Shown here: piece after piece, positions 26,231-35,818 of the stretch
How positions within the stretch are numbered: position 1 is the first letter of the stretch
How the letters are laid out: every line of letters begins with the position of its first letter
Origin: Mycobacterium europaeum
GTDB lineage: Bacteria > Actinomycetota > Actinomycetes > Mycobacteriales > Mycobacteriaceae
Reading direction: 5' to 3'
Assembly: GCF_002102155.1 (NCBI RefSeq)
Contig: NZ_LQOU01000015.1
Coordinates: forward strand, 124,001 to 188,000
Length of the DNA stretch: 64,000 nucleotides
Notes under the pieces: model-generated
Seen by the model: the letters and a program-made list of their open reading frames with translations, nothing else
Told to the model about the DNA's origin: nothing
The model's database searches: none
Made by a program: the position numbers and the translations under genes

Positions 26231-26906
26231 CCGCGCCGCCCCTGCGTCGACCGCGCGATCAGTCGCGAGGTGCACACTGCGCGGTCAAGCGGGCCGCGCG
26301 CGGGCGCGGGACGAAGTGCGTGAGCGTGATCGTGATGCCGCGTCGCAGGCAGATCGACCGGGCGATGACGCACCGAAAAGCTGTGCAGCACAGAATATTC
26401 CGTATAATGAGTGACGGAAGCGTGCCGCGAAATCGTGCTCTCTGAGCATCGCCGCAACGCCGTTCCATGTTTTCCGCGGCTGGCCACATCACCTTGCTTC
26501 CGACGCCGGTCGATCAGGTGATTCCCCCGACCGGCACCTCGGGACCGTGCTCTCAGCTCCATACCGCCCTCGTTTGCGCCACCGAGTCACTATTGCATCA
26601 GACCGTACGGTCAGTCAACAACTGCCACACTAGCCGAAATTGCACCACAAAACGGTGCGAACAACGTCTCGGATCGAAATCGCGTTGTTCGGGCAGTTAC
26701 CAGGTTCTTTGGGCTTCATACAGGTTTTGGCATGCGCTACCCGCCGGGCAGACAGAGGAGATGGGAAGCCCCTAATACCGACCGCCCGTACGGCGACGGT
26801 GACCGCGCTTCGGAGCTCGCTCACGCTGCGGCAAGGACGGCCGAGGAAATCACGCGGGAAGCTGGTTCGCGCCGGTTATCCACCAGCACAAGGCATTACA
26901 GGTCGG
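26231..26906. other. Long intergenic region upstream of the mce operon
   Basis: About 675 bases separate yrbEA from the TetR gene, both on the minus strand. Open frames here are short and have no recognisable protein features, so no gene is called. The stretch is less G+C-rich than its flanks, has an A+T-rich patch near 26390-26420 that could be the operon promoter, and contains a perfect 12-base palindrome at 26601-26612 listed separately. Confidence 0.5.
26601..26612. promoter_or_regulatory. TetR-type operator in the mce upstream region
   Basis: GACCGTACGGTC is a perfect palindrome. Its ACCGTACG core recurs at 27601-27614, directly before the neighbouring TetR gene. This suggests that the TetR protein binds both sites and controls the mce operon and itself. 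Confidence 0.6.
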
Positions 26907-27578
26907 TCAATCAGCAGAATTCGTGACCGCGGCCAGGCATTCGCGCACGACGGAGACGATGTCGGCGGAGGGATTCGCCCACTTGCCTAGTGTCAGTCGG
27001 TCCAGAAGCAGCCCGCCGAGGAAGACGTCGACGAACGCGGCGCCGACCTGTTCGGGCGTCCGGGAACCGGCGGGATCGAACCAGACCCACATCCACTGCA
27101 GCGATCCCCACAGCTGCAGAGCCGCCAGGTCGACGTCGACGCTTCGGAACAGGCCGCTCTCTATTCCGGTGCGGATCTCGTCGACGACCAAGGCCTGCAA
27201 CTGATCCCGTAGCTTGCGCACCTGCTGCATGGCGGGGTCATCGAACAGTTGAACCACTTCGCGCTGGCTGGCCACCGTCGCGTCGCGGGCGACCACTTGG
27301 AGCAGCGCGGAAGCGTAGATGATTGCGGCGATGCGTTCGTGCGGCGCGGCCAGGCGGGCCCACGCTATCTGCAGCGCATCGAGTTGGCGCGCAAGGTGGG
27401 TCTCTTCGAGCTCGCGCAACATCTGTGCTTTGGTCCCGAAGTGATGAACGATGGTGCCCTTCGACATGCCGAGCTCGTCGGCAATGTCGCCCATATTCGT
27501 TCTGTCGTAGCCGCGTTCGGCAACGTAACGGACAAACGCGTCGAAGATCTCGCCGCGTCTGCCAGGCGATCGGGGCAT
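26907..27578 (-). CDS. TetR family regulator, probable controller of the mce operon
   Basis: The 223-residue protein has a TetR DNA-binding domain (about residues 6-55; helix-turn-helix ELGMSKGTIVHHFGTKAQML) and a C-terminal TetR ligand domain. ATG 27578 is preceded by a GGTGG/GGAAG-type ribosome site. A TTG at 27596 would add six residues. It lies upstream of the yrbE-mce operon in the same orientation, and similar operator sequences precede both units. By analogy with Mce3R and KstR regulators it may sense a lipid or CoA ester; ligand unknown. Confidence 0.87.
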   Translation of the reverse strand: MPRSPGRRGEIFDAFVRYVAERGYDRTNMGDIADELGMSKGTIVHHFGTKAQMLRELEETHLARQLDALQIAWARLAAPHERIAAIIYASALLQVVARDATVASQREVVQLFDDPAMQQVRKLRDQLQALVVDEIRTGIESGLFRSVDVDLAALQLWGSLQWMWVWFDPAGSRTPEQVGAAFVDVFLGGLLLDRLTLGKWANPSADIVSVVRECLAAVTNSAD

Positions 27579-27600
27579 CTTCCACCTTCGGCTCAAACTA

Positions 27601-27614
27601 ACCGTACGAACGGT
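27601..27614. promoter_or_regulatory. Inverted repeat upstream of TetR gene (mce-linked)
   Basis: ACCGT-ACGA-ACGGT has perfect 5-base arms and lies 23 bases upstream of the TetR ATG. It shares ACCGTACG with the palindrome at 26601-26612. Confidence 0.6.
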
Positions 27615-27795
27615 CTATCATAAGTTTCGCGATGTCAAGCTCCCGCAAAGTGTGCCGCGGGGGGCGACAGCCGCGTGCCATCAGCCGGCGGGGATCAGCC
27701 CCATGGGTGGATTTGGCGGTCAGCTCCTGGGCGACCGTACCAAGAAGGCGTGCAAAGACCCGCCGCCGGCAGGTCGGGCCCGTCGGTCGGCGCGG

Positions 27796-28101
27796 CTACA
27801 GCGCCCTGGGGCCGCCGAAACTTTCCGGCGCGGTCACCACATACGTGTTCTCGTGGGCCGTCGGCTTGATCTCGCCGGCGGTGTACACCGTCATCAGCTC
27901 TCTGCCATCGCCATCGGCCACGCACACATAGGTATCCGTGTCGGCGTCGTAGTCGAAGCTTTCCCAAGCCAACAAGAACGCCAAACAGTTCCCGGCACGA
28001 TCGGTGACGACGAGCTTGTGTACCCCGGATTCCTTCAGAAGCTTGGCATCCTCCGCGCGCCGCTGAGGGATGTGATTGGTGTGGAGCGTAGCGTGTGACA
28101 T
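27796..28101 (-). CDS. Conserved-looking hypothetical protein, 101 aa
   Basis: I do not recognise this family. The 101-residue protein is soluble, without signal peptide or membrane segment. It has a basic helix near residues 13-25 and a central beta-rich part with acidic repeats (DYDADTDTYVCVADGDG, about 50-66). It is supported as real by an AAGGGAG ribosome site eight bases before ATG 28101 and by consistent codon use. It is monocistronic; a strong hairpin lies 113 bases upstream. Confidence 0.6.
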   Translation of the reverse strand: MSHATLHTNHIPQRRAEDAKLLKESGVHKLVVTDRAGNCLAFLLAWESFDYDADTDTYVCVADGDGRELMTVYTAGEIKPTAHENTYVVTAPESFGGPRAL

Positions 28102-28213
28102 CTATGTACTCCCTTAGCGAGGGTGTCTGCGTCTAGCCTAGGCTCAACTGTTCGACTAATCCGAGGCTTGACGGAAACGTTTTCTCCCCGGGTGCCCTCC
28201 CGCCCAGGGCACT

Positions 28214-28235
28214 ACGACCCCAATCAAGGGGTCGT
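28214..28235. terminator. Strong hairpin between acyltransferase and hypothetical gene
   Basis: ACGACCCC and GGGGTCGT are perfect 8-base arms around AATCAA. It lies downstream of the acyltransferase gene (minus strand) and upstream of the 101-residue protein. There is no T-run, so it may be a mycobacterial-type terminator without a U-tract, or an operator. Confidence 0.45.
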
Positions 28236-28347
28236 TAGTCGTTTAGCCGGACACACCGCGATGTCGTGAGGCCGGGCGGCACCTTGTCGCAATCCAGGTC
28301 CGCTATCTTCGGCGGGACTTTGCGCGCGAGGGAGGGTGGGCCCACCG

Positions 28348-29682
28348 CTAGGCGCCTGGGCGCCGCTGAGCCTCCAGGCCGGTCACGGGCGACGGCGTCT
28401 TGGGCCGCAACGCCACCAATACCACGCCGGCGGCGAACACCGCCGCGGTCAGCCAGGAGAACCGCCCATCCGGCGCGAAGCCGCCCTGGGCCAGCAGGTG
28501 CAGACCCACGGCGGCCAGGACCGCGCCGGACAGCATGATCGCCTCACCCCAGCGATCGCCGAGCGGTAGCCCGAACGTCGGCAGCGGAACCGCGAAGACC
28601 CGCCGCTGCCACCACAGCAGCACCAATTCGGCCGCCGTCACCACGCTCAGGATCGTGATCCACTCCAGCCGAACCAGCCACCAGGCCGCAGTACCCTCGT
28701 GGGGCTGGGGGATCAGGCCGGCCGGATAAGCGACGATCGCGACGACTACCACCGGAATCATGTGCCACAGGTAAAGCGCCATCACGTTTTCATTGGCGGT
28801 CGACAACACGCGCTGAACCCGGCCGTGGTGCAGGACGCGGTCGAGTATCGCCGCGAGGGCCATCGCCGCCCCGGCTTGCGTGCAGGCGAACGCCATCATC
28901 GCCACCGTGGGGGGCGTGGTGTTCTCGATCGCTTCCCCGGGAACGCCGATCATGCTCACCGGATACGGCCCCACCCGGATCAGCAGTGCCAGGGCGACGG
29001 CCGAACCGGCGGCGAGCAGCACCGGTCTGCGGCCGGCCAACAGCCCACCCTGCCAGGCGATCCCGAGCTGGTAGAGCAGGCCCCAGCACAACAGGTAGTT
29101 CAGCGAACCGATGTAGGGGACGTGGCCCGCGAGCGACACGGCGTCGATCAGCACGACCCCGGCGGCCAGCAACGCCGGCACCTTCAGGCCCCAACGCCGA
29201 TGCGCCGCAACGGCAATCGGCGTCAGCGACACCACCAGCACGTACACAGCGAGAAACCACAGGTGCATGGCCACCGCCCACCCCGCGTACTCCAGCACCG
29301 TGCCCGCCACCTGCCGGGCCTGGAGCACCACCACGATCAGCGAAACGAGCGCGACGTAGACCGTCGTCGGCCCCAGCACCCGAGCCAGCCGGTGCCGAAT
29401 CCACGCCTGGCGCGAGAAGCTGCCCCCCTCCCGGCGATGCGCCCACGACACGGCTCCCGCGTAACCGGCCACGAAGAAGAACACCGGGACCGCCTGGAAG
29501 ATCCAGGTCAGCCATTGCGTCCACGGCATGTCGAACAGCGGGTTCTCGCGGCCGAATTGACCCTGGTGGTAGGTCACGGAACCGGCCAGCCAGTGGCCCA
29601 GAACGATGAGGACCACGCCCGACGCGCGGTACAAGTCCACCGCCAGATTGCGGGCCGGTCGCGTCGTTTCTACGTCGTCCAT
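28348..29682 (-). CDS. Acyltransferase 3 family membrane protein
   Basis: The 444-residue polytopic protein has about ten hydrophobic segments and the N-terminal signature of acyltransferase-3 enzymes: VDLYRASGVVLIVLGHW with the conserved Arg and His, then FFFVAGYAG. Such integral membrane enzymes acylate sugars, lipids or peptidoglycan components using acyl-CoA. It resembles several mycobacterial membrane acyltransferases of unknown substrate. It is divergent from the aldo/keto reductase gene and stands alone, so context gives no substrate. Confidence 0.87.
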   Translation of the reverse strand: MDDVETTRPARNLAVDLYRASGVVLIVLGHWLAGSVTYHQGQFGRENPLFDMPWTQWLTWIFQAVPVFFFVAGYAGAVSWAHRREGGSFSRQAWIRHRLARVLGPTTVYVALVSLIVVVLQARQVAGTVLEYAGWAVAMHLWFLAVYVLVVSLTPIAVAAHRRWGLKVPALLAAGVVLIDAVSLAGHVPYIGSLNYLLCWGLLYQLGIAWQGGLLAGRRPVLLAAGSAVALALLIRVGPYPVSMIGVPGEAIENTTPPTVAMMAFACTQAGAAMALAAILDRVLHHGRVQRVLSTANENVMALYLWHMIPVVVVAIVAYPAGLIPQPHEGTAAWWLVRLEWITILSVVTAAELVLLWWQRRVFAVPLPTFGLPLGDRWGEAIMLSGAVLAAVGLHLLAQGGFAPDGRFSWLTAAVFAAGVVLVALRPKTPSPVTGLEAQRRPGA

Positions 29683-29765
29683 CGGATCGCGACTAGATGG
29701 ATGCGGTGCACTCGCGCAACGCTACCCGTCCCATGGCCTGAAGTCGCTGAGCGCACAATGACGCC

Positions 29766-30737
<972 letters not shown>

Positions 30738-30822
30738 TGGCGACGCAGAAGCCGGTGATCGGCGCGAGCGGCGAGGTGCGAATCATGGTGCGGCGCAATA
30801 GCGAGCGCCGCCAGCTGACTTG

Positions 30823-31923
30823 TTAGTCGGCGCCGGCGAGCGCCGCGGTGCCATACTTCTTTTCGATCAACGCCCACGGGTCGGCGTAGGGGCCTCGTCC
30901 CTCGAGCCGGCGCTGCACCATCAGGACGGCCCGCAAGACCGGCCGCAACACCGGGCTCAGCAGCCGCACCACTATGCGCAGGCGGCCCTGCGTCTCGGCG
31001 ATCCAGGCCAGCGTCTGCGACCAGTCGTGTTCCTGGAAATCGAGCAGCGCCTGGGCTTCTGTGGTGTCATACCAGCCGGTGAAGCTCCAGCCGCGGTCGT
31101 CGCCGGGATCGCCGGGCAGGCTCGCCGACGGGCCGAGGCCGCCCAGTCCGACGGCTTCCATGAGACTGTCCTCGAGCTCGCGCTGGGTGAGCACATACGA
31201 CTCGTTGCCGCCGATCAGTAGCACCTTGCCGGCGATGCCGGCTTGCCGATCGACGCCGTTGGCGAAGGCCAGCGCCACGTCGCGCGCGTCCACCGCGTGC
31301 ATGCGGTTGTCTCCGGGCATCGAGCGCATCAGCAGCAGGGAGTCGCCGTTGACCGTCGTGTGCGTATCCGGCGAGATGACCCCGCCCAGCCGGAAGAGCG
31401 CATACGGCAGGCCGCTGGCGCGGATCGCCGCCTCGGCGAGCACCTTGTCCTGACCGTATTGATCGATGGGATTCACCGGGGTGTCGGGGGTGATCCGCTC
31501 GGGCTGGCGGTAGGGGTTGCGCGACCCGTACACCGCGGCGCTGGACGCCATCAGGAACAACGGCGGCCGGGGGAGGGCGGCGCAGGCCGCCAGGAGATTC
31601 TCCGTGCCACCCACATTCACCTTGCGGGCCAGCGCGGGTTTGCGATACGACAGCGGGGACACGACGGCGGCGAGGTGAACGATCGCGTCGGGTTGATGGG
31701 TCGCGACGAGGTCACGCAGCGCCTCGGCATCCAGCAGATCGGCATAGGCCGGAATCAGCGTTCCCGGGTGACGGGCGGCGGCCAGCTCCTTTTCGACGGC
31801 GAGGGTGTTGTCGGTGCGCAGATCCAGCGCGATGACGGTGCGTCCCCGCTCGAGCAGGATCTGGGTGCAGCGTTTGCCGATTTGTCCGAACGCGCCGGTG
31901 ACCAGAACGGTGGACGCGGTCAT
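30823..31923 (-). CDS. NAD-dependent epimerase/dehydratase family protein
   Basis: The 366-residue protein is an extended short-chain dehydrogenase. Residues 7-15 (LVTGAFGQIG) bind NAD(P), ASSAAVYGS carries the active-site serine and YGQDK the Tyr-Lys pair. The C-terminal region is longer than in simple epimerases. ATG 31923 puts the nucleotide motif at the usual distance; a GTG at 31935 overlapping the upstream stop (GTGA) is a credible alternative adding four residues. It is co-transcribed with the SnoaL-like gene immediately upstream. Substrate unknown. Confidence 0.87.
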   Translation of the reverse strand: MTASTVLVTGAFGQIGKRCTQILLERGRTVIALDLRTDNTLAVEKELAAARHPGTLIPAYADLLDAEALRDLVATHQPDAIVHLAAVVSPLSYRKPALARKVNVGGTENLLAACAALPRPPLFLMASSAAVYGSRNPYRQPERITPDTPVNPIDQYGQDKVLAEAAIRASGLPYALFRLGGVISPDTHTTVNGDSLLLMRSMPGDNRMHAVDARDVALAFANGVDRQAGIAGKVLLIGGNESYVLTQRELEDSLMEAVGLGGLGPSASLPGDPGDDRGWSFTGWYDTTEAQALLDFQEHDWSQTLAWIAETQGRLRIVVRLLSPVLRPVLRAVLMVQRRLEGRGPYADPWALIEKKYGTAALAGAD

Positions 31924-31931
31924 GGGCTCGC

Positions 31932-32462
31932 TCACCGGCCCATCGCCACGGTGGCGACCCTGCCGATCGCCCGGCGGATCCGGTCGGAGACGTAAAGCGA
32001 ATACACGGGAGTGACGATATCCTCTCGCAGTCGAGTCAGCTTGGAGCTCTTGATGAACCACTGGCCGGCGATGTTCTCGTAGGTCTCGTGGTAATGGCCG
32101 TAGCCGACCAGCGTCACGCCGGGGCCGAATCGGACGACGTCTTGCAGCGCCCACACCCCGCGCGCGGTCGTCGCCGACGTGAGCGTGATTTCGGGAGAGT
32201 GCACCTGGTGCGCGGTGGCCTGTGCCCGCCGGCCGAGGGCCTTGCGCGTGAACGCCACGAACTCGTCGGCGCCCTCGATCACCTTGCCGCCGGCCTCGGC
32301 CGTGTCGCTGACGAAGTCATCGCTGAAGATGGTCCGCCACGCCGCCCAGTCCTTGGTGTCGAGGTAGCGGCAGTAGCGGGCCTTGAGCTGCTTGATGGCT
32401 TCGGTGGCCAGCAGCGTGGCGGCGTCCGCGTCGGCGACGATGCCCTGCCCGCGCTCTGTCAT
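31932..32462 (-). CDS. SnoaL-like / NTF2-fold protein
   Basis: The 176-residue protein has the SnoaL_4 pattern: an N-terminal helix EAIKQLKARYCRYLDTKDWAAWRTIF, then DDFVSD with an acidic pocket residue, HQVHSPEITL and a C-terminal GHYHETYEN strand. These small cone-shaped enzymes act as hydratases, isomerases or hydroxylase partners on polycyclic or steroid-like molecules. Its stop overlaps the possible GTG start of the downstream dehydrogenase gene, so both likely act on one substrate. Confidence 0.85.
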   Translation of the reverse strand: MTERGQGIVADADAATLLATEAIKQLKARYCRYLDTKDWAAWRTIFSDDFVSDTAEAGGKVIEGADEFVAFTRKALGRRAQATAHQVHSPEITLTSATTARGVWALQDVVRFGPGVTLVGYGHYHETYENIAGQWFIKSSKLTRLREDIVTPVYSLYVSDRIRRAIGRVATVAMGR

Positions 32463-32518
32463 TGCGGCTCGATTCTATGCGGCTCTGCGTGACGTTTCCC
32501 TGGCGAAGTGTAAACCTC

Positions 32519-32914
32519 TCAGCCTTTGAAGTGGACCACCTGGTGCGGTGGCCGGCAGCACGCCATCCCGTGTCCACACCTGTGCGCTCTGGTCGAAGTA
32601 GCCGCGACTGAAGCGGTTGGCGTGGGCGGTGCACAGGACGAAGTCGTTTCCCAGTGCTGGTTGGAGCGATTCGTGCGTGCGGTGCGCAGTCAGATGTCGA
32701 AGTCGCCGTCGGCGATCGGCGCGGCGTAGTTGACCGTCAACGCCAGCGGCTCGCCGAGGCGGTCGGGGTGCGATTCGATGGCGTGCAGCATGGCGGCGGC
32801 GGTGATTCCGCCGAAGGGCCCCACCATGTTGGCCCATTCGGGATGGGTACGCCCACGCCGCACGTGCGTGCCCGTCGCGTCCAGGCGGATGGCGTCGTCG
32901 AAGGGATGTGTCAT
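32519..32914 (-). pseudogene. Decayed acyl-CoA thioesterase (hotdog family)
   Basis: An open frame from ATG 32914 gives a good thioesterase start (WANMVGPFGGITAAAML, then ALTVNYAAPIADGDFDI) but meets TGA at 32690-32692. Conserved-looking pieces continue beyond: RTNRSNQHW in the same frame after the stop, GYFDQSAQVWTRDGVL in a second frame, and HQVVHFKG before TGA 32519 back in another. In intact family members these pieces belong to the two halves of a roughly 270-residue protein, so an internal deletion plus frameshifts and a stop have destroyed the gene. A product truncated at residue 74 is unlikely to work. Confidence 0.75.
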
Positions 32915-32996
32915 GAGTCGACCGCACACTACTGGGCCGGACAACCGCCGGTGATGTACGGGTCCGGCGAGCGACCGCGTCGGAAAGCGAGGCACC

Positions 32997-33386
32997 ATGG
33001 CCAACTCCGAGGGCGAAGTCGTGACGAAGTCTCCCGCTGAGCTGATCGACGCCAGGATCAAGGAGTTGGGGGATTGGCGCGGCGAAACGCTCGCCCGCAT
33101 CAGGGAACTCATCAAGGACGCGGTCCCCGACGTGATCGAGGAGTGGAAGTGGCGGGGCGTCCCGGTCTGGTACCACGACGGAATGATCTGCACCGGCGAG
33201 ACCTACAAAAGCGCCGTGAAGATGACCTTCGCCAAGGGAGCCTCGCTCGATGACCCCGCCGGCCTGTTCAACTCCAGTCTCGACGGCAACACCAGACGCG
33301 CGATCGACTTTCACGAGGGTCAGCAGGTTGACGAGAAGGCATTGACGGCGTTGATTCGCGCCGCGGCCGAGCTGAACCGCTCCTAA
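32997..33386 (+). CDS. DUF1801 domain protein
   Basis: The 129-residue protein matches the DUF1801 (YdhG-like) fold. A helical N-terminus (LIDARIKELGDWRGETLARIRELI) is followed by WKWRGVPVWYHDGMIC, a beta-hairpin, and TYKSAVKMTFAKGASL with conserved Lys/Phe, then IDFHEG. The family is small, cytosolic and of unknown biochemical role, sometimes linked to iron chaperones by fold. It is divergent from the decayed thioesterase. ATG 32997 follows a short GCGAGGC ribosome site. Confidence 0.85.
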   Translation: MANSEGEVVTKSPAELIDARIKELGDWRGETLARIRELIKDAVPDVIEEWKWRGVPVWYHDGMICTGETYKSAVKMTFAKGASLDDPAGLFNSSLDGNTRRAIDFHEGQQVDEKALTALIRAAAELNRS

Positions 33387-33466
33387 GGCGCCAACCTGTA
33401 CAGCCGCGCGAGAGGTGCTGTACAGTCGCCCAGCACAAGGTCGACGCTCGAACGGGAGGCCATCCG

Positions 33467-34696
33467 GTGACGTCGGAGTCGGTCGAGGAATTCCGGGCCC
33501 GGGCCAGGGCCTGGCTCGCCGCCAACTTGCCGCGCCTGGATTCCGCGGACGCGATGCCCCTGCAGCGCGACGCGCTCACCTCGTGGCAGCGCGCCCGCGA
33601 GCTCCAAAAGAGGCTGTACGACGGGGGATTCGCCGGCATCTGCTTTCCGCGCGAATACGGCGGACTGGGCTTGGGCTACGAATACAAGAAGGCGTTCGAC
33701 GCCGAGGCCCTGGCGTATGAGACCCCGTTGATGCTCAACGTTCCGTCCTTCGCGATCTGCTGCGCGACGATCCTCGACATGGGCAGCGAGGAGCAGAAGC
33801 GCACCCACATCGCGGCCGCGTTGCGCGGCGACGAGGTGCTGGTGCAGCTCCTGTCGGAGCCCAGCGGGGGGTCGGATCTCGCGGGCGTCCTCACCCGCGC
33901 CGACCGCCGGGACGGGCGATGGATCATCAACGGCGCCAAGACGTGGAGCACGTGGGCGTTCGCCGCCGACTACGGCCTTTGCCTGGCCCGCACCGACTGG
34001 GGCGTGCCCAAACACGAAGGGCTGACGATGTTCCTGGTGCCGCTTCGGCATCCCGGGGTCACGATCAACCGCATCAAGCAGGTCAACGGCTCCGTCGAGT
34101 TCTGCGAGGAGTTCTTCGACGACGTCGACGTCGGTGACGATGCCGTGGTGGGGGTGCCGGGGAAAGGGTGGGACGTCGCCTCGCGGCAGCTCTACCACGA
34201 GCGTCGCAGCATGGGTGACGGATCCGAATACACCAGCGGTCCGGGAATCGCCGAGGCTGAAGACATTTCGGTCGACCTGCTGGCTCTGGTCGAGAAGACG
34301 GACCAGGTCGGCAGCGGACGAGTCCGCGAAATGGTGGGCCGGGCCCTGGCCCATCGTGTCGTGCACGGGCAACTCAGCGAGCACGTCTTTCACGCCGTCA
34401 CCCACGGATCCCTGCCGCCTGCCGCGGGATCGATCATCCGGCTGTCCATGGCCGAGGTGCACGACGTCGAAAACGACACCGCGTTGGCCGTGGCGGGTCC
34501 CTCGGCGGTGATCGACGACGCGGCGGGGCTGCTCGACATCGGCACCCGTTACCTGGGCCGGCAGATCGCCAGCATCGGTGGCGGCACCACCGAGATGGCG
34601 CGCAACGTCATCGGGGAGCGGGTCCTGAACTTCCCGCGAGAGTACACCGCCGACCGCGGCGTGCCGTTCAACCAGGTGCGGCACGGAAAAGCCTGA
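33467..34696 (+). CDS. Acyl-CoA dehydrogenase
   Basis: The 409-residue flavoprotein has complete acyl-CoA dehydrogenase architecture: an N-terminal helical domain (PREYGGLGLGYEY), the FAD-binding segments QLLSEPSGGSDLAG and WIINGAKTWSTWA, and a C-terminal helical domain ending SIGGGTTEMARNVIGERVL, the flavin-contacting motif of FadE proteins. The GTG at 33467 is the likely start. It is followed 12 bases later by a thioesterase-like gene and then fabG3, suggesting a small acyl-CoA or steroid degradation unit. Confidence 0.9.
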   Translation: MTSESVEEFRARARAWLAANLPRLDSADAMPLQRDALTSWQRARELQKRLYDGGFAGICFPREYGGLGLGYEYKKAFDAEALAYETPLMLNVPSFAICCATILDMGSEEQKRTHIAAALRGDEVLVQLLSEPSGGSDLAGVLTRADRRDGRWIINGAKTWSTWAFAADYGLCLARTDWGVPKHEGLTMFLVPLRHPGVTINRIKQVNGSVEFCEEFFDDVDVGDDAVVGVPGKGWDVASRQLYHERRSMGDGSEYTSGPGIAEAEDISVDLLALVEKTDQVGSGRVREMVGRALAHRVVHGQLSEHVFHAVTHGSLPPAAGSIIRLSMAEVHDVENDTALAVAGPSAVIDDAAGLLDIGTRYLGRQIASIGGGTTEMARNVIGERVLNFPREYTADRGVPFNQVRHGKA

Positions 34697-34708
34697 GGGA
34701 GGCCGGAA

Positions 34709-35575
34709 TTGAGCGACCAGCTTCGTGACATCCGGGAATTGGCCGGAGATTCCGATGCTTACCGGGACGAACTGTACCGGCGCTGGACCGGCCTGCTCAG
34801 CTACCGCTACATCGGCCGCAAACACTCCTCGATGGATCTCGGGGAGGCCGACGACACCGTCGTCATTCGCCGGGACATGCGCAACGAGGCCGGCGGAATC
34901 ATGGTGGCGCCGTTGGCCATTTCCTCACCGGAGGGCTGCCAGACCGACATGGTCGCAGTGCCGAACCCGGTCGTCGCCTCGGTGCAGATCATCGACCCCG
35001 GCTACGACGTCAACCGGGTCGAGATCGTCGGCTCCGGCATCGTGCATCAGGGCCGCACCATGGGTTATGGGCGGTGCAAGATCGTCGACGCCGACAACCC
35101 GGACAGGGTGATCGCCTTCAACGAGGGGCAGGGGGCGATCATCGGCATTCCGCCGGAAGGCCTGGGCCGGATGGATGTCGCGGGTACCGAACTGGTGATC
35201 GAGGATTCGCCGGATCTGCCCCCGCTGTGGCGCGCTTTCGGCGCCAGCCGGCGGGGCGACGGCCGCTGGATCCTGCCCGAACTGAGTACCGAGCTGGCGT
35301 CCCCGGACGCCGCGCTGCACATCGGACCCCAACACGTCGTCCTCGAGACAGCGGCGATCGACCTGGCCGCCGAGGTCGCCGGCACCCGGAGGCTGCAGGT
35401 GGTCAGCTGGCACGTCATGTTCATGTCGCGCGGCAAGGTGGGCCCCTTTCGCGTCGAGGGCACCGCGCACCCGGGTGGGCCGGGACGCGTCGGGGTGCGG
35501 ATGCTGCTGCACGACGAGGGGAATGGCGACAGGGCCGTCACCTCGGCGGCGGCGGTGTTCAACATCGTGGGCTAG
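34709..35575 (+). CDS. Double-hotdog thioesterase/hydratase-like protein
   Basis: The 288-residue protein shows two hotdog-like repeats. In the first, GGIMVAPLAISSPEG sits where PaaI-type enzymes have their core helix, followed by VNRVEIVGSGIVHQGRTMGYGRCKIVD, a typical hotdog beta-sheet. The second half (about residues 160-288) repeats the pattern with RRLQVVSWHVMFMSRG. Such proteins hydrolyse or hydrate acyl-CoA. TTG 34709 is preferred because GGGAGG lies just upstream. It is 12 bases behind the acyl-CoA dehydrogenase gene, so a joint acyl-CoA pathway is likely. Catalytic residues are not certain. Confidence 0.72.
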   Translation: MSDQLRDIRELAGDSDAYRDELYRRWTGLLSYRYIGRKHSSMDLGEADDTVVIRRDMRNEAGGIMVAPLAISSPEGCQTDMVAVPNPVVASVQIIDPGYDVNRVEIVGSGIVHQGRTMGYGRCKIVDADNPDRVIAFNEGQGAIIGIPPEGLGRMDVAGTELVIEDSPDLPPLWRAFGASRRGDGRWILPELSTELASPDAALHIGPQHVVLETAAIDLAAEVAGTRRLQVVSWHVMFMSRGKVGPFRVEGTAHPGGPGRVGVRMLLHDEGNGDRAVTSAAAVFNIVG

Positions 35576-35818
35576 GCGTTACGGGTTCACGACCTACCGC
35601 CCTCCGCCGGAACTTGCACCATGTGCTCATACGCACGCGACGTTGGGATTACAGCGCTAAGCGCGTTGTTGACCGCATCGTGGCGGTCAGGAAAGCTCGC
35701 AAACCCTGACGTTCGATCTTTGATGTCGTCGTCTGACACATCTCTTGCCGTGACCTATGGCCATACATCAACTTCGGTACGTATGGTGCAAGGACGATCC
35801 GACGACGGGAGAATCGCA

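Noticed and set aside
26467..26990. Open frames of 100-116 codons in the long gap upstream of the mce operon
   Set aside because: No ribosome sites, no recognisable domain, atypical codon use; the region looks regulatory.
28303..28325. GGGACTTTG sequence resembling half of a DosR box
   Set aside because: Only one half matches and it lies over 200 bases from a start on the other strand.
33383..34825. A 480-codon minus-strand frame opposite the acyl-CoA dehydrogenase gene
   Set aside because: Shadow of a strongly supported gene on the plus strand; its translation is low complexity with no family pattern.
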